Origin: Planctomycetota bacterium
GTDB lineage: Bacteria; Planctomycetota; Planctomycetia; Planctomycetales; Planctomycetaceae
DNA: 64,000 bases
Direction: 5' to 3'
Assembly: GCA_023417655.1 (NCBI GenBank)
Contig: JAEZFD010000039.1
Location: forward strand, 1 to 64,000
Shown: positions 8,250 to 17,701 of the stretch, in pieces
How the letters are laid out: the number at the start of each line of letters is the position of its first letter
Numbering within the stretch: position 1 is the stretch's first letter
The notes under the pieces: model-generated
The model's database searches: none
What the model was told of the DNA's origin: nothing
The model's input: only the letters and a program-made list of their open reading frames with translations
Translations under genes and position numbers: made by a program

Positions 8250-9371
8250 ATGGGCCTCATCCCGGATGAAGAGCCACTGGCGCTGTTACAATTGAATCTG
8301 ACTCCCGGAGTCGGGCCTCGACTGCATTCCCTTTTGCTGAACAACTTCGGCACCGCTCTCGCGGTTTTCGCCGCACGGGAAAGTCAGATTCGAAGTATTG
8401 ACGGGATCGGGCCGAAAGTCTCCTCGGCGCTTCTCGCCCGGCGTGACCTGTCCGAAGCCCGGCAGGAATGGGAAGACTGTCAGGCCGCGGGAATTGAAAT
8501 CCGCTTCATCAATGACAGCAATTATCCCGAATCATTAAAGGAGATCCCTGATCCCCCAGGGGCGCTGTACCTCAAGGGGACTCTTGAACCGCGCGACATG
8601 ATGGCGGTTGCAATCGTCGGGTCTCGGCAGTGTTCTCACTATGGAATCACAATCGCCGGAAAGCTGGCGCAACAACTGGCTGCCGCCGGAGTGACGATTC
8701 TGAGTGGCCTCGCTCGCGGGATTGACGCTGCCGCTCATCGAGGAGCACTCGCAGCGGGAGGCCGAACAATCGCGGTCTGCGCCCCGGGACTGGCTCACCT
8801 GTACCCGCCGGAACATCGGGAGCTGGCGGATGACGTCATTCAGCAGGGAGGACTGGTGACGGAGTCCCCGTTTCGTCGAGCAGCACAGCGGGGCCTGTTC
8901 CCCCAGCGGAACCGAATTATCGCAGGCCTGTCGCTGGGCGTGGTGATCATTGAAGCGACGCGAACCAGTGGATCACTTCACACGGCCAGACATGCCATCG
9001 AGCAGGGGCGCGATGTTTTTGCCGTCCCAGGGCGAATTGACACGTTGACGAGTGAAGGATGCCATGATCTGATTCGAGACGGGGCAACACTGGTCCGTCG
9101 GGTTGATGACATTCTGGAAACGTTGGGACCCTCCCTTCGGCCTGTGAAAACCGGTCCAAAAACTCAGGTCGCTGTCGCCCGGGAGTTAAACCTGAATCCA
9201 CAGGAGCAGGAGATCCTGAACCTGATCGACTTCGCCCCGACGTCCGTTGATCATGTCCTCGCCGGGTCAGAACTGGATTCGTCGCGGGTGCTGTCGACCT
9301 TGACGGTACTGGAAATGAAGCGACTGGTCCGACGATTACCAGGCGGCCATCTTGAGCGCATCACAGGATAA
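8250..9371 (+). CDS. dprA: DNA-processing protein DprA (Smf)
   Basis: Binds incoming single-stranded DNA and loads RecA during natural transformation. About 373 residues. The N-terminal SAM/helix-hairpin-helix segment (LTPGVGPRLH, DGIGPKVSSALL) is followed by a Rossmann-like core with VAIVGSRQCSHYG, LSGLARGIDAAAH, NRIIAGLS and the EATRTSGSLHTARHA block. The C-terminal 60 residues form a winged-helix domain. Three successive starts (GTG 8244, ATG 8247, ATG 8250) are possible; GGAG at 8241-8244 best serves ATG 8250. Only 6 bases separate the stop from corA. No other competence gene is nearby, and DprA also occurs in organisms not known to be transformable. Confidence 0.96.
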   Translation: MGLIPDEEPLALLQLNLTPGVGPRLHSLLLNNFGTALAVFAARESQIRSIDGIGPKVSSALLARRDLSEARQEWEDCQAAGIEIRFINDSNYPESLKEIPDPPGALYLKGTLEPRDMMAVAIVGSRQCSHYGITIAGKLAQQLAAAGVTILSGLARGIDAAAHRGALAAGGRTIAVCAPGLAHLYPPEHRELADDVIQQGGLVTESPFRRAAQRGLFPQRNRIIAGLSLGVVIIEATRTSGSLHTARHAIEQGRDVFAVPGRIDTLTSEGCHDLIRDGATLVRRVDDILETLGPSLRPVKTGPKTQVAVARELNLNPQEQEILNLIDFAPTSVDHVLAGSELDSSRVLSTLTVLEMKRLVRRLPGGHLERITG

Positions 9372-9377
9372 TCGAGC

Positions 9378-10496
9378 ATGCAGGATGTGTCTGAACAGAG
9401 TTCAACTTCCAAGCGAATGTTGAAACGCCTGGCCAAACGCTATTTCCATCGAAGAACAGGGCCGGGGGCTCCGCCGGGAACACTCGTTTCGGATAAGTCG
9501 AAACACCCGACAGTGATCAAGGGATTTATCTACTCGCCGGGGGTGATGCGAGAAATTGTGGTCGATCCGCAGGATGGCTTTCCGCCCCCTCAGGACGGTC
9601 AGGTGATCTGGCTTGATGTCGCAGGACTGGCAGACGCTCACATCATTGATGCCATCGGAGCGGCCTATCATCTGCACCCTCTGGCACTGGAAGACGTGCT
9701 CCATACCCACCAGCGAGCGAAGGTCGACGACTATCAGGAGACCTTGTTTATCGTCGTCCGCATGCTGTACGAAACAGCGGACCTCGTCAGCGAGCAGGTG
9801 AGTATTTTCCTGGGAAAAGGTTTTGTGATTACCTTTCAGGAGGACCCGGGAGATTGCTTTCAGGCCGTTCGAGAGCGAATCCGTCAGGCTGGGAAGATCA
9901 CCACGAAAGGAGCCGATTATCTCGCTTATGCAGTGATCGACGCTGTCATCGACGCCTATTTTCCCCGACTGGAAGAAATCGGCAATGAACTCAATGACAT
10001 CGACGGCTTGCTGGTGTCAGCCCGGGGAAGAAGGTCACTCGGTCGTCTCCATGAACTGCGACGAAGTCTTGTCTTCGTCCGTCGACTGGCATGGCAGCAT
10101 CGTGATGCGCTGAATCTGCTCAGTCGCCGGGAAAGCGATCTGATCACTGGCGAAACCACCGTGTATTTCCGGGACACTCTGGACCATGTGATTCAGCTCC
10201 TCGACGTCGCTGAAACAGATCGGGATGCCTGCACAGGTCTGCAGGAACTCGCCCTTGGGGAGATCGGCCTGCGGACAAATGACGTCATGCGGGTACTCAC
10301 CCTGATTACCACCGTCTTCATGCCGCTGACTCTGATCGCCGGAATCTATGGCATGAATTTCGACACCAGTGCTTCTCCATGGAACATGCCGGAATTGCAC
10401 TGGTACTACGGATATCCGTTGGCGTTGGGGCTGATGGGCCTGCTAGCACTGATCATGCTGGGATTCTTCTGGCTGGAAGGCTGGTTTCACCGTTAA
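9378..10496 (+). CDS. corA: CorA-type magnesium/cobalt transporter
   Basis: An inner-membrane divalent cation channel of 372 residues. A large cytoplasmic N-terminal domain (to about 310) contains the conserved segment LHPLALEDVLHTHQRAKVD. Two C-terminal membrane helices follow, with the ion-selectivity signature YGMNF after the first one (around 343-347) and a charged C-terminal end. The family forms pentamers and imports Mg2+ or Co2+. AGGATAA lies 9 bases before the ATG. It directly follows dprA, with which it has no known functional link. No riboswitch-like leader fits in the 6-base gap, so any Mg2+ control would act elsewhere. Confidence 0.95.
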   Translation: MQDVSEQSSTSKRMLKRLAKRYFHRRTGPGAPPGTLVSDKSKHPTVIKGFIYSPGVMREIVVDPQDGFPPPQDGQVIWLDVAGLADAHIIDAIGAAYHLHPLALEDVLHTHQRAKVDDYQETLFIVVRMLYETADLVSEQVSIFLGKGFVITFQEDPGDCFQAVRERIRQAGKITTKGADYLAYAVIDAVIDAYFPRLEEIGNELNDIDGLLVSARGRRSLGRLHELRRSLVFVRRLAWQHRDALNLLSRRESDLITGETTVYFRDTLDHVIQLLDVAETDRDACTGLQELALGEIGLRTNDVMRVLTLITTVFMPLTLIAGIYGMNFDTSASPWNMPELHWYYGYPLALGLMGLLALIMLGFFWLEGWFHR

Positions 10497-10717
10497 ATCC
10501 CGCCATTTTCTCATCATTCGCTCTGTGACGGCGGGTGGGAAACAGGAACCCGATGCGACCAAGTGGTTCGGGGAGTCGTTTCCTCTCTCGCGATTAATTG
10601 GGAAGCTGTGAGAAACTGCGGAATTTCTCCACAGTACGGCCCTACTCTTGGCGAGAGTCACCGCCACGCCTACGATGATTGACGACAACCGTCCCATTCG
10701 ACAGTCAGGATTTTGGA

Positions 10718-11785
10718 ATGACCGATTTACACAGCGGCGCCGGAGCGAAGGGAATCGAGAAACTGGGACGGGCCTATGATGACATTCGCGCTCAGATGTC
10801 GCAGATCATCGTGGGACAGACCGAAGTCATTGATCAGCTGCTGATCGCCATGTTCAGCCGAGGCCACTGTCTGCTCGAAGGGGTTCCCGGACTCGCGAAG
10901 ACCCTGATGATCAATTCGCTGGCGCAGTGCCTGACGATGACCTTCGCTCGAATCCAGTTTACGCCCGACCTGATGCCGGCCGACATCACCGGGACCGACG
11001 TGCTGACAACAAATCAGGATACCGGCGACCGGGAATTCAAGTTCATCTCCGGTCCGCTGTTCCACAATGTTGTGCTCGCGGACGAAATTAACCGGACGCC
11101 GCCCAAAACTCAGTCAGCCCTGCTGGAGGCAATGCAGGAGCGACAGGTGACCGTCGGAATGAACCGACACACATTGCCGCATCCCTTCTTCGTGCTGGCG
11201 ACGCAGAATCCGATTGAGCAGGAAGGAACCTACCAGCTGCCGGAAGCGCAGCAGGACCGGTTCATGTTCAAAGTCTTCGTGAACTATCCGAGTTACGAAG
11301 AAGAGAAGCTGATCGCGATGAACACGACCGGCACTCGGTCGACCACCATCAAACCAGTCCTCACAGGTCCTGAGATTCTGGAACTTCAGCATCTGGTGCG
11401 TGAAGTCCCCATCACTGACCATCTCGTGGATTTCGCGCTCGCTCTGGTGCGACAGACTCGTGTCGGTCAGGTCGGTGTGCCGGACTTCGTGAACGACTGG
11501 CTGAGTTGGGGAGCCGGTCCTCGTGCGGTGCAGTACCTGATTCTGGGAAGCAAAGCCCGGGCACTGCTCAAAGGCCGGACTTATGTCGCGGCCGAAGACC
11601 TGCAGGCTCTCGCGGCTCCCGTTCTTCGCCATCGAATCGTGACGAACTTCTCTGCTGAGAGCGAAGGCATCACAACAGACACGGTCATCAACAAACTGCT
11701 CGAGGTCACGCCTTCGAAGGAGGGAGAGCTGACAAGTGATCCCCGATTGAAGGCCATGTTCTCAGCACCTCTTGTGAACTCCTGA
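10718..11785 (+). CDS. MoxR-family AAA+ ATPase
   Basis: A 355-residue AAA+ ATPase of the MoxR group, which act as chaperone-like activators, often for proteins with von Willebrand A domains. Walker A is GVPGLAKT (55-62), Walker B is VVLADEINR (118-126), followed by the helix PPKTQSALLEAMQE and sensor-1 ATQNPIEQEGTYQLPEAQ. The arginine finger region is DRFMF. The C-terminal lid domain follows. An in-frame TTG exists at 10679, but ATG 10718 has AGGA 8 bases upstream and begins just before the conserved region. The next gene, 80 bases on, encodes a DUF58 protein, the standard MoxR partner. Together they form a two-gene operon, probably linked to cell-envelope functions, though the target is unknown. 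Confidence 0.93.
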   Translation: MTDLHSGAGAKGIEKLGRAYDDIRAQMSQIIVGQTEVIDQLLIAMFSRGHCLLEGVPGLAKTLMINSLAQCLTMTFARIQFTPDLMPADITGTDVLTTNQDTGDREFKFISGPLFHNVVLADEINRTPPKTQSALLEAMQERQVTVGMNRHTLPHPFFVLATQNPIEQEGTYQLPEAQQDRFMFKVFVNYPSYEEEKLIAMNTTGTRSTTIKPVLTGPEILELQHLVREVPITDHLVDFALALVRQTRVGQVGVPDFVNDWLSWGAGPRAVQYLILGSKARALLKGRTYVAAEDLQALAAPVLRHRIVTNFSAESEGITTDTVINKLLEVTPSKEGELTSDPRLKAMFSAPLVNS

Positions 11786-11865
11786 ACTGAAGTTGAGCGT
11801 GGATCTCCGGCAGCAGGATGCCGGAGAGACTTCGCCCGGCTGTCCGGCGAACATCGGAATTCTCC

Positions 11866-12777
11866 ATGGCGAAGAAAGATCATTCTCATCGACTCCCGCC
11901 GGAGGCTCTCGCCCGGATTGCAAGACTGGAAGTGCAGGCGCGGCATGTCGTCGAGGGTTTCATTTCCGGGCAGCACCGCAGCCCCTTCTTTGGACAGTCG
12001 ATCGAATTTGCTCAGCATCGCGAGTACGTTCCGGGAGACGATATCCGCCGAGTCGACTGGAAAGTCTGGTCCAAGACCGACCGTTACTACCTCAAGCTCT
12101 ACGAAGAAGAAACGAACCTTCGCACGACAATTCTCGTCGATGCGAGTGAATCAATGCAGTTCGGCTCGAAGTCTGAAACCAAGTATGACTTCGCGGCTTC
12201 CATTGCCGCAGCCCTGACGTATCTTCTCTTGCGTCAACAGGATGCCGTCAGTCTCGCCCTGTTCGATGAATCAATCCGCAGCCGGGCGCCGTCGCGTAGC
12301 AGCATTGGACACCTCGGGGCCATTCTGTCGGTGCTGGCAATTGATCAGCCGCGTCAGAAGACCGATATGCTCGGAACTCTGAAAATCATCGCTGACGAGA
12401 AATCCCAGAAGGGGATGGTGATCCTCATCTCGGACTTCTTCACCGATCGCGAAGACCTGTTCAAAGGGCTGCGTCTCCTTCGGAAGCGTGGCCACGACGT
12501 CATGCTGTTCCATGTCCTCGATGATGAGGAACTGGATTTCTCGTTCACCGGGACGACCAAGTTCGAAGGACTCGAAGGTGCAGGCTCGCTTGTCTGTGAT
12601 CCAAAAGCGCTCCGCGCCGGTTATCTCGCGGCGATGACAGAGTTCATTGATGACCTGAGACGGCGGTGTGCCAGAAACGTTATTGATTACCAGACGATTC
12701 GAACCAGCACCCCGCTGGATGCTGTACTCCGAACCTATATGAATCATCGTGTCGGCATGCGTCGATCATCGCGTTAG
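11866..12777 (+). CDS. DUF58 (von Willebrand A-like) protein, MoxR partner
   Basis: A 303-residue DUF58 protein. The signature block YVPGDDIRRVDWKVWSKTD lies near residues 49-67, preceded by the helix HVVEGFISGQHRSPFFG. A von Willebrand A-type fold follows, with a MIDAS-like motif DASESMQFGS (residues 90-99) and a later DFFTD strand. There are no membrane segments, unlike some DUF58 proteins, so it is probably cytosolic. The start at ATG 11866 is chosen over an earlier in-frame ATG (11818) because similarity begins there and the earlier segment is Arg/Pro-rich noise. It follows the MoxR ATPase. This pair is often extended by membrane VWA and transglutaminase genes, which are absent here. Confidence 0.92.
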   Translation: MAKKDHSHRLPPEALARIARLEVQARHVVEGFISGQHRSPFFGQSIEFAQHREYVPGDDIRRVDWKVWSKTDRYYLKLYEEETNLRTTILVDASESMQFGSKSETKYDFAASIAAALTYLLLRQQDAVSLALFDESIRSRAPSRSSIGHLGAILSVLAIDQPRQKTDMLGTLKIIADEKSQKGMVILISDFFTDREDLFKGLRLLRKRGHDVMLFHVLDDEELDFSFTGTTKFEGLEGAGSLVCDPKALRAGYLAAMTEFIDDLRRRCARNVIDYQTIRTSTPLDAVLRTYMNHRVGMRRSSR

Positions 12778-13357
12778 AGCAGCCCCTCTCTCAACGGGCC
12801 AGCGTAATAGCGTCGCATAGGGAACAGAAGCGATTGTTCAGCGCAGGGCGGAAACCGAGGCTTCATTCGCGAGTGGTTTTTGCGTGCTTTTCCTAGGGAA
12901 AACGGCAGGAACTACCGACTTTTCTAACGCTCAGATAAAATCCGAATCTGTCTCGTCCCGACACATGCCTTAAAGTGTCGAGCAGGCAGATGTCCGAAAT
13001 ATTCTCCATTCGCACGACTGCGATCTCATTGTCGCTGATCAAGTTACAGATCACCGCAGCAGACTTTTTCACTGGGGAATTTCGACACGTGTTTCCCCGG
13101 TTTTAGAGACGTCGCATGACGTAATGGAGGTCATGTGAATCGTCGTTGATTGGAAGCGGACTTTGCTCCCGTTTCAATCGTGATACCATTCACGCACCTG
13201 AACCCGGTGAGCGCAACACGGGTCAGGGTTCTACTCGCCACCGGCAGTGCCAGGAATGGTTCCCGTTGCCCTGCTGAAGGAGGCCCCCCGCGACTGAAGA
13301 CGATGTCAGTCGCAATTGCGTTATGGAGGAGGCTCGGTTCTCCCGATCCTTCAATGA
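12778..13357. other. Intergenic region before the MFS gene
   Basis: About 580 bases without a gene I can support. It holds a possible terminator (listed separately) and a purine-rich GGAGGAGG at 13325-13332 that is too far from the next start to be its ribosome site. Confidence 0.5.
13072..13104 (+). terminator. Possible Rho-independent terminator
   Basis: CTGGGGAA (13072-13079) pairs with TTCCCCGG (13093-13100), including one T-G pair, around a 13-base loop and is followed by TTTT. It is nearly 300 bases beyond the DUF58 stop, so it would end a long 3' untranslated tail. Confidence 0.35.
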
Positions 13358-14683
13358 ATGTCTAATTCGAAGTTAACTGACGAAGAAGAGTCGTCGGTCA
13401 TCTACAATCGCTGTTTCTGGTATGCCTTCGTGGCAAACCTGCTGCTGGTCACCGCGAATACGATGACCTACCGCTTTGCCGAGTTCGTGCGCCACCTGGG
13501 AGGCACAGAGGAGATCACAGGGCAGCTGATCGCGGCCGGTCTCATCGGATCTCTCATCTGGCGATTTTTTCTCGGTCAGGCTATGGACCGGTATGGCATC
13601 TTCGCCGTCTGGACTGTCAGCACCGGGCTCTATCTCATCGGCAGTCTGCTGATGATCTTCTCCGATGAAGTCGGTCCATACATTCTGGTCGCCCGAGTTC
13701 TGCTGACGATTGGAATCGCGAGTATGTTCGCGGTGGCACTGTCGCACGTTCAAGGGCTCGCACCCCCGAACCGGCGGACGGAAATCATTGCCACCTATGG
13801 AGCAGCCGGATTCATCGGCATGATCACAGGGGCACAACTCGGCGATCTCCTGTTCTCACTCGTCCCGAATGGATCAGTGCTCTATCCGATCCTGTTCACA
13901 ACGACGACCGTCTTGGGAGTTGGACATGGAGTTCTCGGGGCCTGGATGACACATGCCTCGCCTCCGCCACCGAAAACGAAGTCGTTGCCTGTTCACAGAT
14001 TGATTCGTCAGTATTGGCCCTGGAGGATCGTCTCCGTCACATTCATGATGGGACTTGTCCTGACAGTGACCACGATCTTCATCACACGATATGCGTCCCA
14101 TCTGGGCTTTGGAGGCGTCAGGCTCTTTTTCAGTGCCTATGCCATCACAGCATTCACCACCCGAATCATTGCCCGGCAGTGGAACCGGACTCAGGGTCGG
14201 CACCGCCTGATTGTCTACGGACTGGCGAGCCATGCCTTAGGAATTCTGCTTCTGCTGCAAGTCCATCAGGAATGGCAATTTGCTTTCCCTGCGATCTGCT
14301 TTGGTTTCGGACAGGCATTGACCTTTCCCTGCGTCGTCTCATTGGGAACCAGTGCATTCCCTGAAGAGTATCGAGGCACAGGCACGACTCTGTGTCTGGC
14401 GGCTATCGACTTCGGGACCATGGTGACGGCCCCGGCGGTTGGCTGGATGATTGATCATCACGGCTTCACTCCGATGTTGCTCGTCACCGCCACGACCGTC
14501 TCTGTCGTGACCGCCACCTATGCGGTGCGAAACTGGAAGACTGTCGACGGAGACATGCAGGCGTCTCCTGCTTCACACCGAATGGTCCCAGAGGCAATCC
14601 CGGCGAAGCCAGTAGCTGCGACAGCGGCTCGGCCGACGCGCCGCGATATGCGAAGTCAGCCATCAATGACGAAAGCGGGTTAA
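13358..14683 (+). CDS. Major facilitator superfamily transporter
   Basis: A 441-residue membrane protein with about 12 hydrophobic helices. A cytoplasmic loop after helix 2 carries FFLGQAMDRYGIF (around 69-81), corresponding to the MFS motif A region, and NRRTEIIATYGAAGF follows helix 4. The C-terminal 45 residues are hydrophilic and Ala/Pro-rich. Substrate cannot be inferred; such planctomycete MFS proteins are usually annotated only as drug or sugar efflux pumps. The start is the ATG at 13358; a second ATG four bases upstream is out of frame and closes at once. The gene is single and converges on the metallophosphatase gene across a strong bidirectional terminator. Confidence 0.88.
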   Translation: MSNSKLTDEEESSVIYNRCFWYAFVANLLLVTANTMTYRFAEFVRHLGGTEEITGQLIAAGLIGSLIWRFFLGQAMDRYGIFAVWTVSTGLYLIGSLLMIFSDEVGPYILVARVLLTIGIASMFAVALSHVQGLAPPNRRTEIIATYGAAGFIGMITGAQLGDLLFSLVPNGSVLYPILFTTTTVLGVGHGVLGAWMTHASPPPPKTKSLPVHRLIRQYWPWRIVSVTFMMGLVLTVTTIFITRYASHLGFGGVRLFFSAYAITAFTTRIIARQWNRTQGRHRLIVYGLASHALGILLLLQVHQEWQFAFPAICFGFGQALTFPCVVSLGTSAFPEEYRGTGTTLCLAAIDFGTMVTAPAVGWMIDHHGFTPMLLVTATTVSVVTATYAVRNWKTVDGDMQASPASHRMVPEAIPAKPVAATAARPTRRDMRSQPSMTKAG

Positions 14684-14707
14684 GCGGGCTTCGCTCCCTT
14701 CAAATAG

Positions 14708-14746
14708 AAAAAGCTCAGTCTGACTTCTGTTCAGGCTGAGCTTTTT
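14708..14746. terminator. Bidirectional Rho-independent terminator
   Basis: A 16-base stem, AAAAAGCTCAGTCTGA (14708-14723) with TCAGGCTGAGCTTTTT (14731-14746), with one T-G pair and a 7-base loop. The A-tract and T-tract let it work for the MFS gene on the plus strand and for the convergent metallophosphatase on the minus strand. Confidence 0.85.
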
Positions 14747-14797
14747 TCATGTCCTCACGCAGATCCGCGGCTCATCGCTGCGACTCAACTCTGTGCC

Positions 14798-15616
14798 TCA
14801 CCAGAACCAGCCTTTCTTCTTCGGCTTGGACGCTGGCAAATCAGATTCGAATGTCATCGGCGCTGCAGGGCGGCCGAGGTGCGGATCGGAGTGAATGATT
14901 TCCATCTCCGGCAGCAGAACACAGCTGAGCGAGCCCCCTTCTCCTCCGGTGGTATCCACCAGAATCCGGTTTGGGCCGATCGTCACCTGCGGGACCCGAA
15001 CATGACCGGAGACGACAATGCTTTGACAATCGCGCGGCGGCGGGCGAAAGGTCAGCGAGCGGGAACAAAGCCACTGCGGTCGGGTCAACGTGACATCGCG
15101 ATCCCGAAGAATGTCTCGCTGCAGCGAAAATGATGAGGCAGGATCGAGTCCGGCGTGAACGAAGAAGTATTCCGGATGCTCGACGCACCAAGGGATATCA
15201 CTCAGCAATTCCTGATGCGACTCCGGGAGCGCGTCCAGCAGACCATGAAAGTCCCCGACGGTATCGATCCCGTAAGAGCGAAATGTCGGGCCGCACCCGT
15301 AATGGTCCAGCCATCGCCCTTCCCAGTCACAATAATCCGGCGTCTTAACCAGCTTCAAAGCAGCGGCCATCGCAAGTTCGTGATTCCCACAAACGAGCGT
15401 CGTGCGCGGGTGTTCTTCGCGGAGGGCGACCACCAGATCAATCGCCCCCTTCGGATCCGGGCCCCGATCAACGAGATCGCCGATAAACACGATCCAGCGA
15501 TCCTGAAAATCGCCTCGACTTCGAAGCTCAGTCAATATCCGCTCGAGCTGATCCTTCTGACCGTGTACGTCCCCGATGACTGCAACTGGTCCAGTAATCT
15601 CCTGCGTCAATGCCAT
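14798..15616 (-). CDS. Calcineurin-like metallophosphatase (PrpA/ApaH type)
   Basis: A 272-residue metallophosphoesterase with the family motifs in order: GDVHG (16-20), GDLVDRGPD (46-54), GNHELA (77-82), and distal His motifs VHAGLDP and SGHVRV. These residues bind two metal ions for phosphomonoester or diadenosine-tetraphosphate hydrolysis. The pattern GDxHG...GDxVDRG...GNHE is shared by bacterial serine/threonine phosphatases (PrpA, PrpE) and ApaH. The C-terminal 40 residues are extended and end KPKKKGWFW, a basic tail not typical of the core family. There is no membrane segment. The gene is monocistronic, and no kinase gene is close. Confidence 0.88.
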   Translation of the reverse strand: MALTQEITGPVAVIGDVHGQKDQLERILTELRSRGDFQDRWIVFIGDLVDRGPDPKGAIDLVVALREEHPRTTLVCGNHELAMAAALKLVKTPDYCDWEGRWLDHYGCGPTFRSYGIDTVGDFHGLLDALPESHQELLSDIPWCVEHPEYFFVHAGLDPASSFSLQRDILRDRDVTLTRPQWLCSRSLTFRPPPRDCQSIVVSGHVRVPQVTIGPNRILVDTTGGEGGSLSCVLLPEMEIIHSDPHLGRPAAPMTFESDLPASKPKKKGWFW

Positions 15617-16213
15617 GTCCTGATCCCTGCCCTCTGCTGATGCGTTGTGCTCGTCCTGATCACCAGTGTCACTTCTGTATTTCGGTTCTGATGAGAGGCG
15701 ATTTCTCTGCGAAAATGCAATCCATCTCGAAATCCACCCGGTTGTGAACGATGCACATTCCGGTGCTCATTGCAGGGATGGAATTCCTGTCTTCGGCGGT
15801 CACAACTCATGCCAGTGAGGGCGGCTTTCGAATTGGGAGGATGCTCCAGCAGGATGCGGATCAGCAGATGAGTCACGATTTGCACAGCGTAAACAGGCAT
15901 ATTTAGAGTGTTGGAGACCCTCGGTCAAAGAGGGAGAGACATCTCCTTCGGGAAATGAGCAATTCCGTCCTACTTCAGAGAAAATCCAGGCAAGCTGCCA
16001 AGGAAAGCACAGGGCTCCAAAGTCCTCTTTGTCGATTTGCGTTCAGAAACTATCTTAGGCTCGAACTGATGGATCAGTTCGCTTACGAAGATTTGTCCGG
16101 AGCTGTTTCCGATTCGACTGGGAATTGGAGCGGGATCCTGAATATAATATATTAGCCATTTCCCCCGGAGCGCCTTGGTGCTCCAGGTTAATGCAGGGCC
16201 GCGGAATTCTTGC
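15617..16213. other. Intergenic region upstream of the P450 gene
   Basis: About 600 bases. The right half is more AT-rich and contains a consensus -10 box. One 66-codon frame (15955-16155, plus strand) is open but is not supported by composition or similarity. Nothing else is recognised. Confidence 0.5.
16143..16148 (+). promoter_or_regulatory. Possible -10 element for the P450 gene
   Basis: A perfect TATAAT at 16143-16148 within GAATATAATATATTA, 65 bases upstream of the chosen P450 start. No -35 hexamer sits at 16-18 bases, so this is a weak prediction. Confidence 0.3.
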
Positions 16214-17638
16214 ATGACTCGTATGCCAATCAGCTACAGCGAAGACGAGTTGCCGATCACGCACGGTCAGATCTCTGATTTTGCTGAGGACGCCGTCTCA
16301 TGCATGCGCCGCTTGTGGACAACCCATGGAGATGTCGCCGCCCTTCAGGAGGGTTCCGAGCGCATTCACTTCGTCTTCGGGCCGCACTACACCAAACAAA
16401 TTCTCTCTGACTCGCAACGGTTCCATTCGCACTTCTTCGCGATGCGGGGACCTCGGAAATCGGCACAACGCCGTGTGACCAGTGGTTTGCTCACCATGAA
16501 CGGTGACACCCACAAACAGCACCGGCGGACGGTGATGGGGCCGTTCCAGAAACGAGCCATCTCGGCATATCACGATACAATCGTGCAGATGGCAGGAGAT
16601 TTCCTGAAAGACTGGAAACCGGGAGAGACAAAAGACCTCGCGGCCGAAATGACCCACTACATGCTGCAACTCACCAGCAGCATCCTGTTTGGGATCGACA
16701 TGCCAGAATTGGCGTTCAAGGTCGGGGAACTGACCGAACGCTGGGTTGCCTTGAATCACGAAGTCGGACCTTCAGCCTTTTCACCCGCTCTCCGTCAACC
16801 TGAACTATACGATCGGCTGCTCTCTTCCGCCGAGGAACTTGAAGTCGCTGTCAAGGAGATGGTGCGAATCCGGCGCAGCGGAAAACTGGGATTCGACGTC
16901 CTTTCCCTGCTGATGCGAGCACATGAAGCCGACGGCGGCATCTCGGATGAGGAATTGATTGGTCACATTGTGCTGCTTTTCGGCGCCGCACACCTGACTT
17001 CCGCCCACACCTTGAACTGGACACTCTTCCTGCTGGCTCAGCACCCGGACATCATGGCCCGGCTTTATCGAGAGCTGCAGGGAAATCTGGGAGGCAGAGC
17101 CCCTCAGCCCGAGGACATCGACAACCTCCCGTATCTGGAACGTGTGCTGAAAGAAAGCATGCGAGTCTTGCCGGCATCGGCCTATTCCCAGCGAATTGCC
17201 GCAGAATCTGTCGAGCTCGGACCGTTCCAGCTGCACCGTGGCGACATCGTGCTGTTCAGTCAGTTCATGACGCACCATTTGCCAGCGCTCTATGATCATC
17301 CGGAACAGTTCCTTCCGGATCGCTGGGAAACCATCACGCCTTCCCCGTATGCGTATCTTCCATTCGGTGCAGGCCCGAGAATGTGCATAGGAGCCGCACT
17401 GGGAACGATGCAGCTCAAGATTTCGCTCATCATGATCCTCAATCATTTGAAGATCTCAATGGTGCGAAACTCTGAAGTGAACGCCCGGGTGATGTCGACG
17501 ATGCTGTTCCCCAGCTCGACCGTTCCCATCCGCCTGTCCGCTCATGACGGCCAGTTCGAGAGTCAGTCGATCACCGGCACGATTCATTCTCTGGTTCACC
17601 TGCCAACTCAGGCGAAAGCCACGATCCGCGCGGCGTGA
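16214..17638 (+). CDS. Cytochrome P450
   Basis: A 474-residue heme-thiolate monooxygenase. The I helix has GAAHLTSAH (257-265), where Thr262 is the oxygen-activating residue and the usual acidic residue before it is His. The K helix ExxR is E314-S-M-R317. The PERF-like region is FLPDRW (366-371). The heme-binding loop is FGAGPRMCIG, with the proximal ligand Cys391. There is no N-terminal membrane anchor, as is normal for soluble bacterial P450s. ATG 16214 is chosen because the earlier in-frame ATG (16175) adds an unrelated 13 residues. No ferredoxin or reductase gene is next to it, so redox partners must be elsewhere. Its substrate is unknown; lone planctomycete P450s may act on fatty acids, sterols or terpenoids. 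Confidence 0.93.
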   Translation: MTRMPISYSEDELPITHGQISDFAEDAVSCMRRLWTTHGDVAALQEGSERIHFVFGPHYTKQILSDSQRFHSHFFAMRGPRKSAQRRVTSGLLTMNGDTHKQHRRTVMGPFQKRAISAYHDTIVQMAGDFLKDWKPGETKDLAAEMTHYMLQLTSSILFGIDMPELAFKVGELTERWVALNHEVGPSAFSPALRQPELYDRLLSSAEELEVAVKEMVRIRRSGKLGFDVLSLLMRAHEADGGISDEELIGHIVLLFGAAHLTSAHTLNWTLFLLAQHPDIMARLYRELQGNLGGRAPQPEDIDNLPYLERVLKESMRVLPASAYSQRIAAESVELGPFQLHRGDIVLFSQFMTHHLPALYDHPEQFLPDRWETITPSPYAYLPFGAGPRMCIGAALGTMQLKISLIMILNHLKISMVRNSEVNARVMSTMLFPSSTVPIRLSAHDGQFESQSITGTIHSLVHLPTQAKATIRAA

Positions 17639-17701
17639 TTTGACTCTATTGGCTCTGCCCCGAGCGGACTTTCCTCACCAAGGCAGGGTGAACGGAGCAG
17701 C

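Noticed and set aside
17660..17690. GAGGAAAGTCC on the minus strand, as in RNase P RNA, close to rnpA
   Set aside because: Only 63 bases separate the flanking genes, far too short for RNase P RNA, and none of the other conserved blocks is present.
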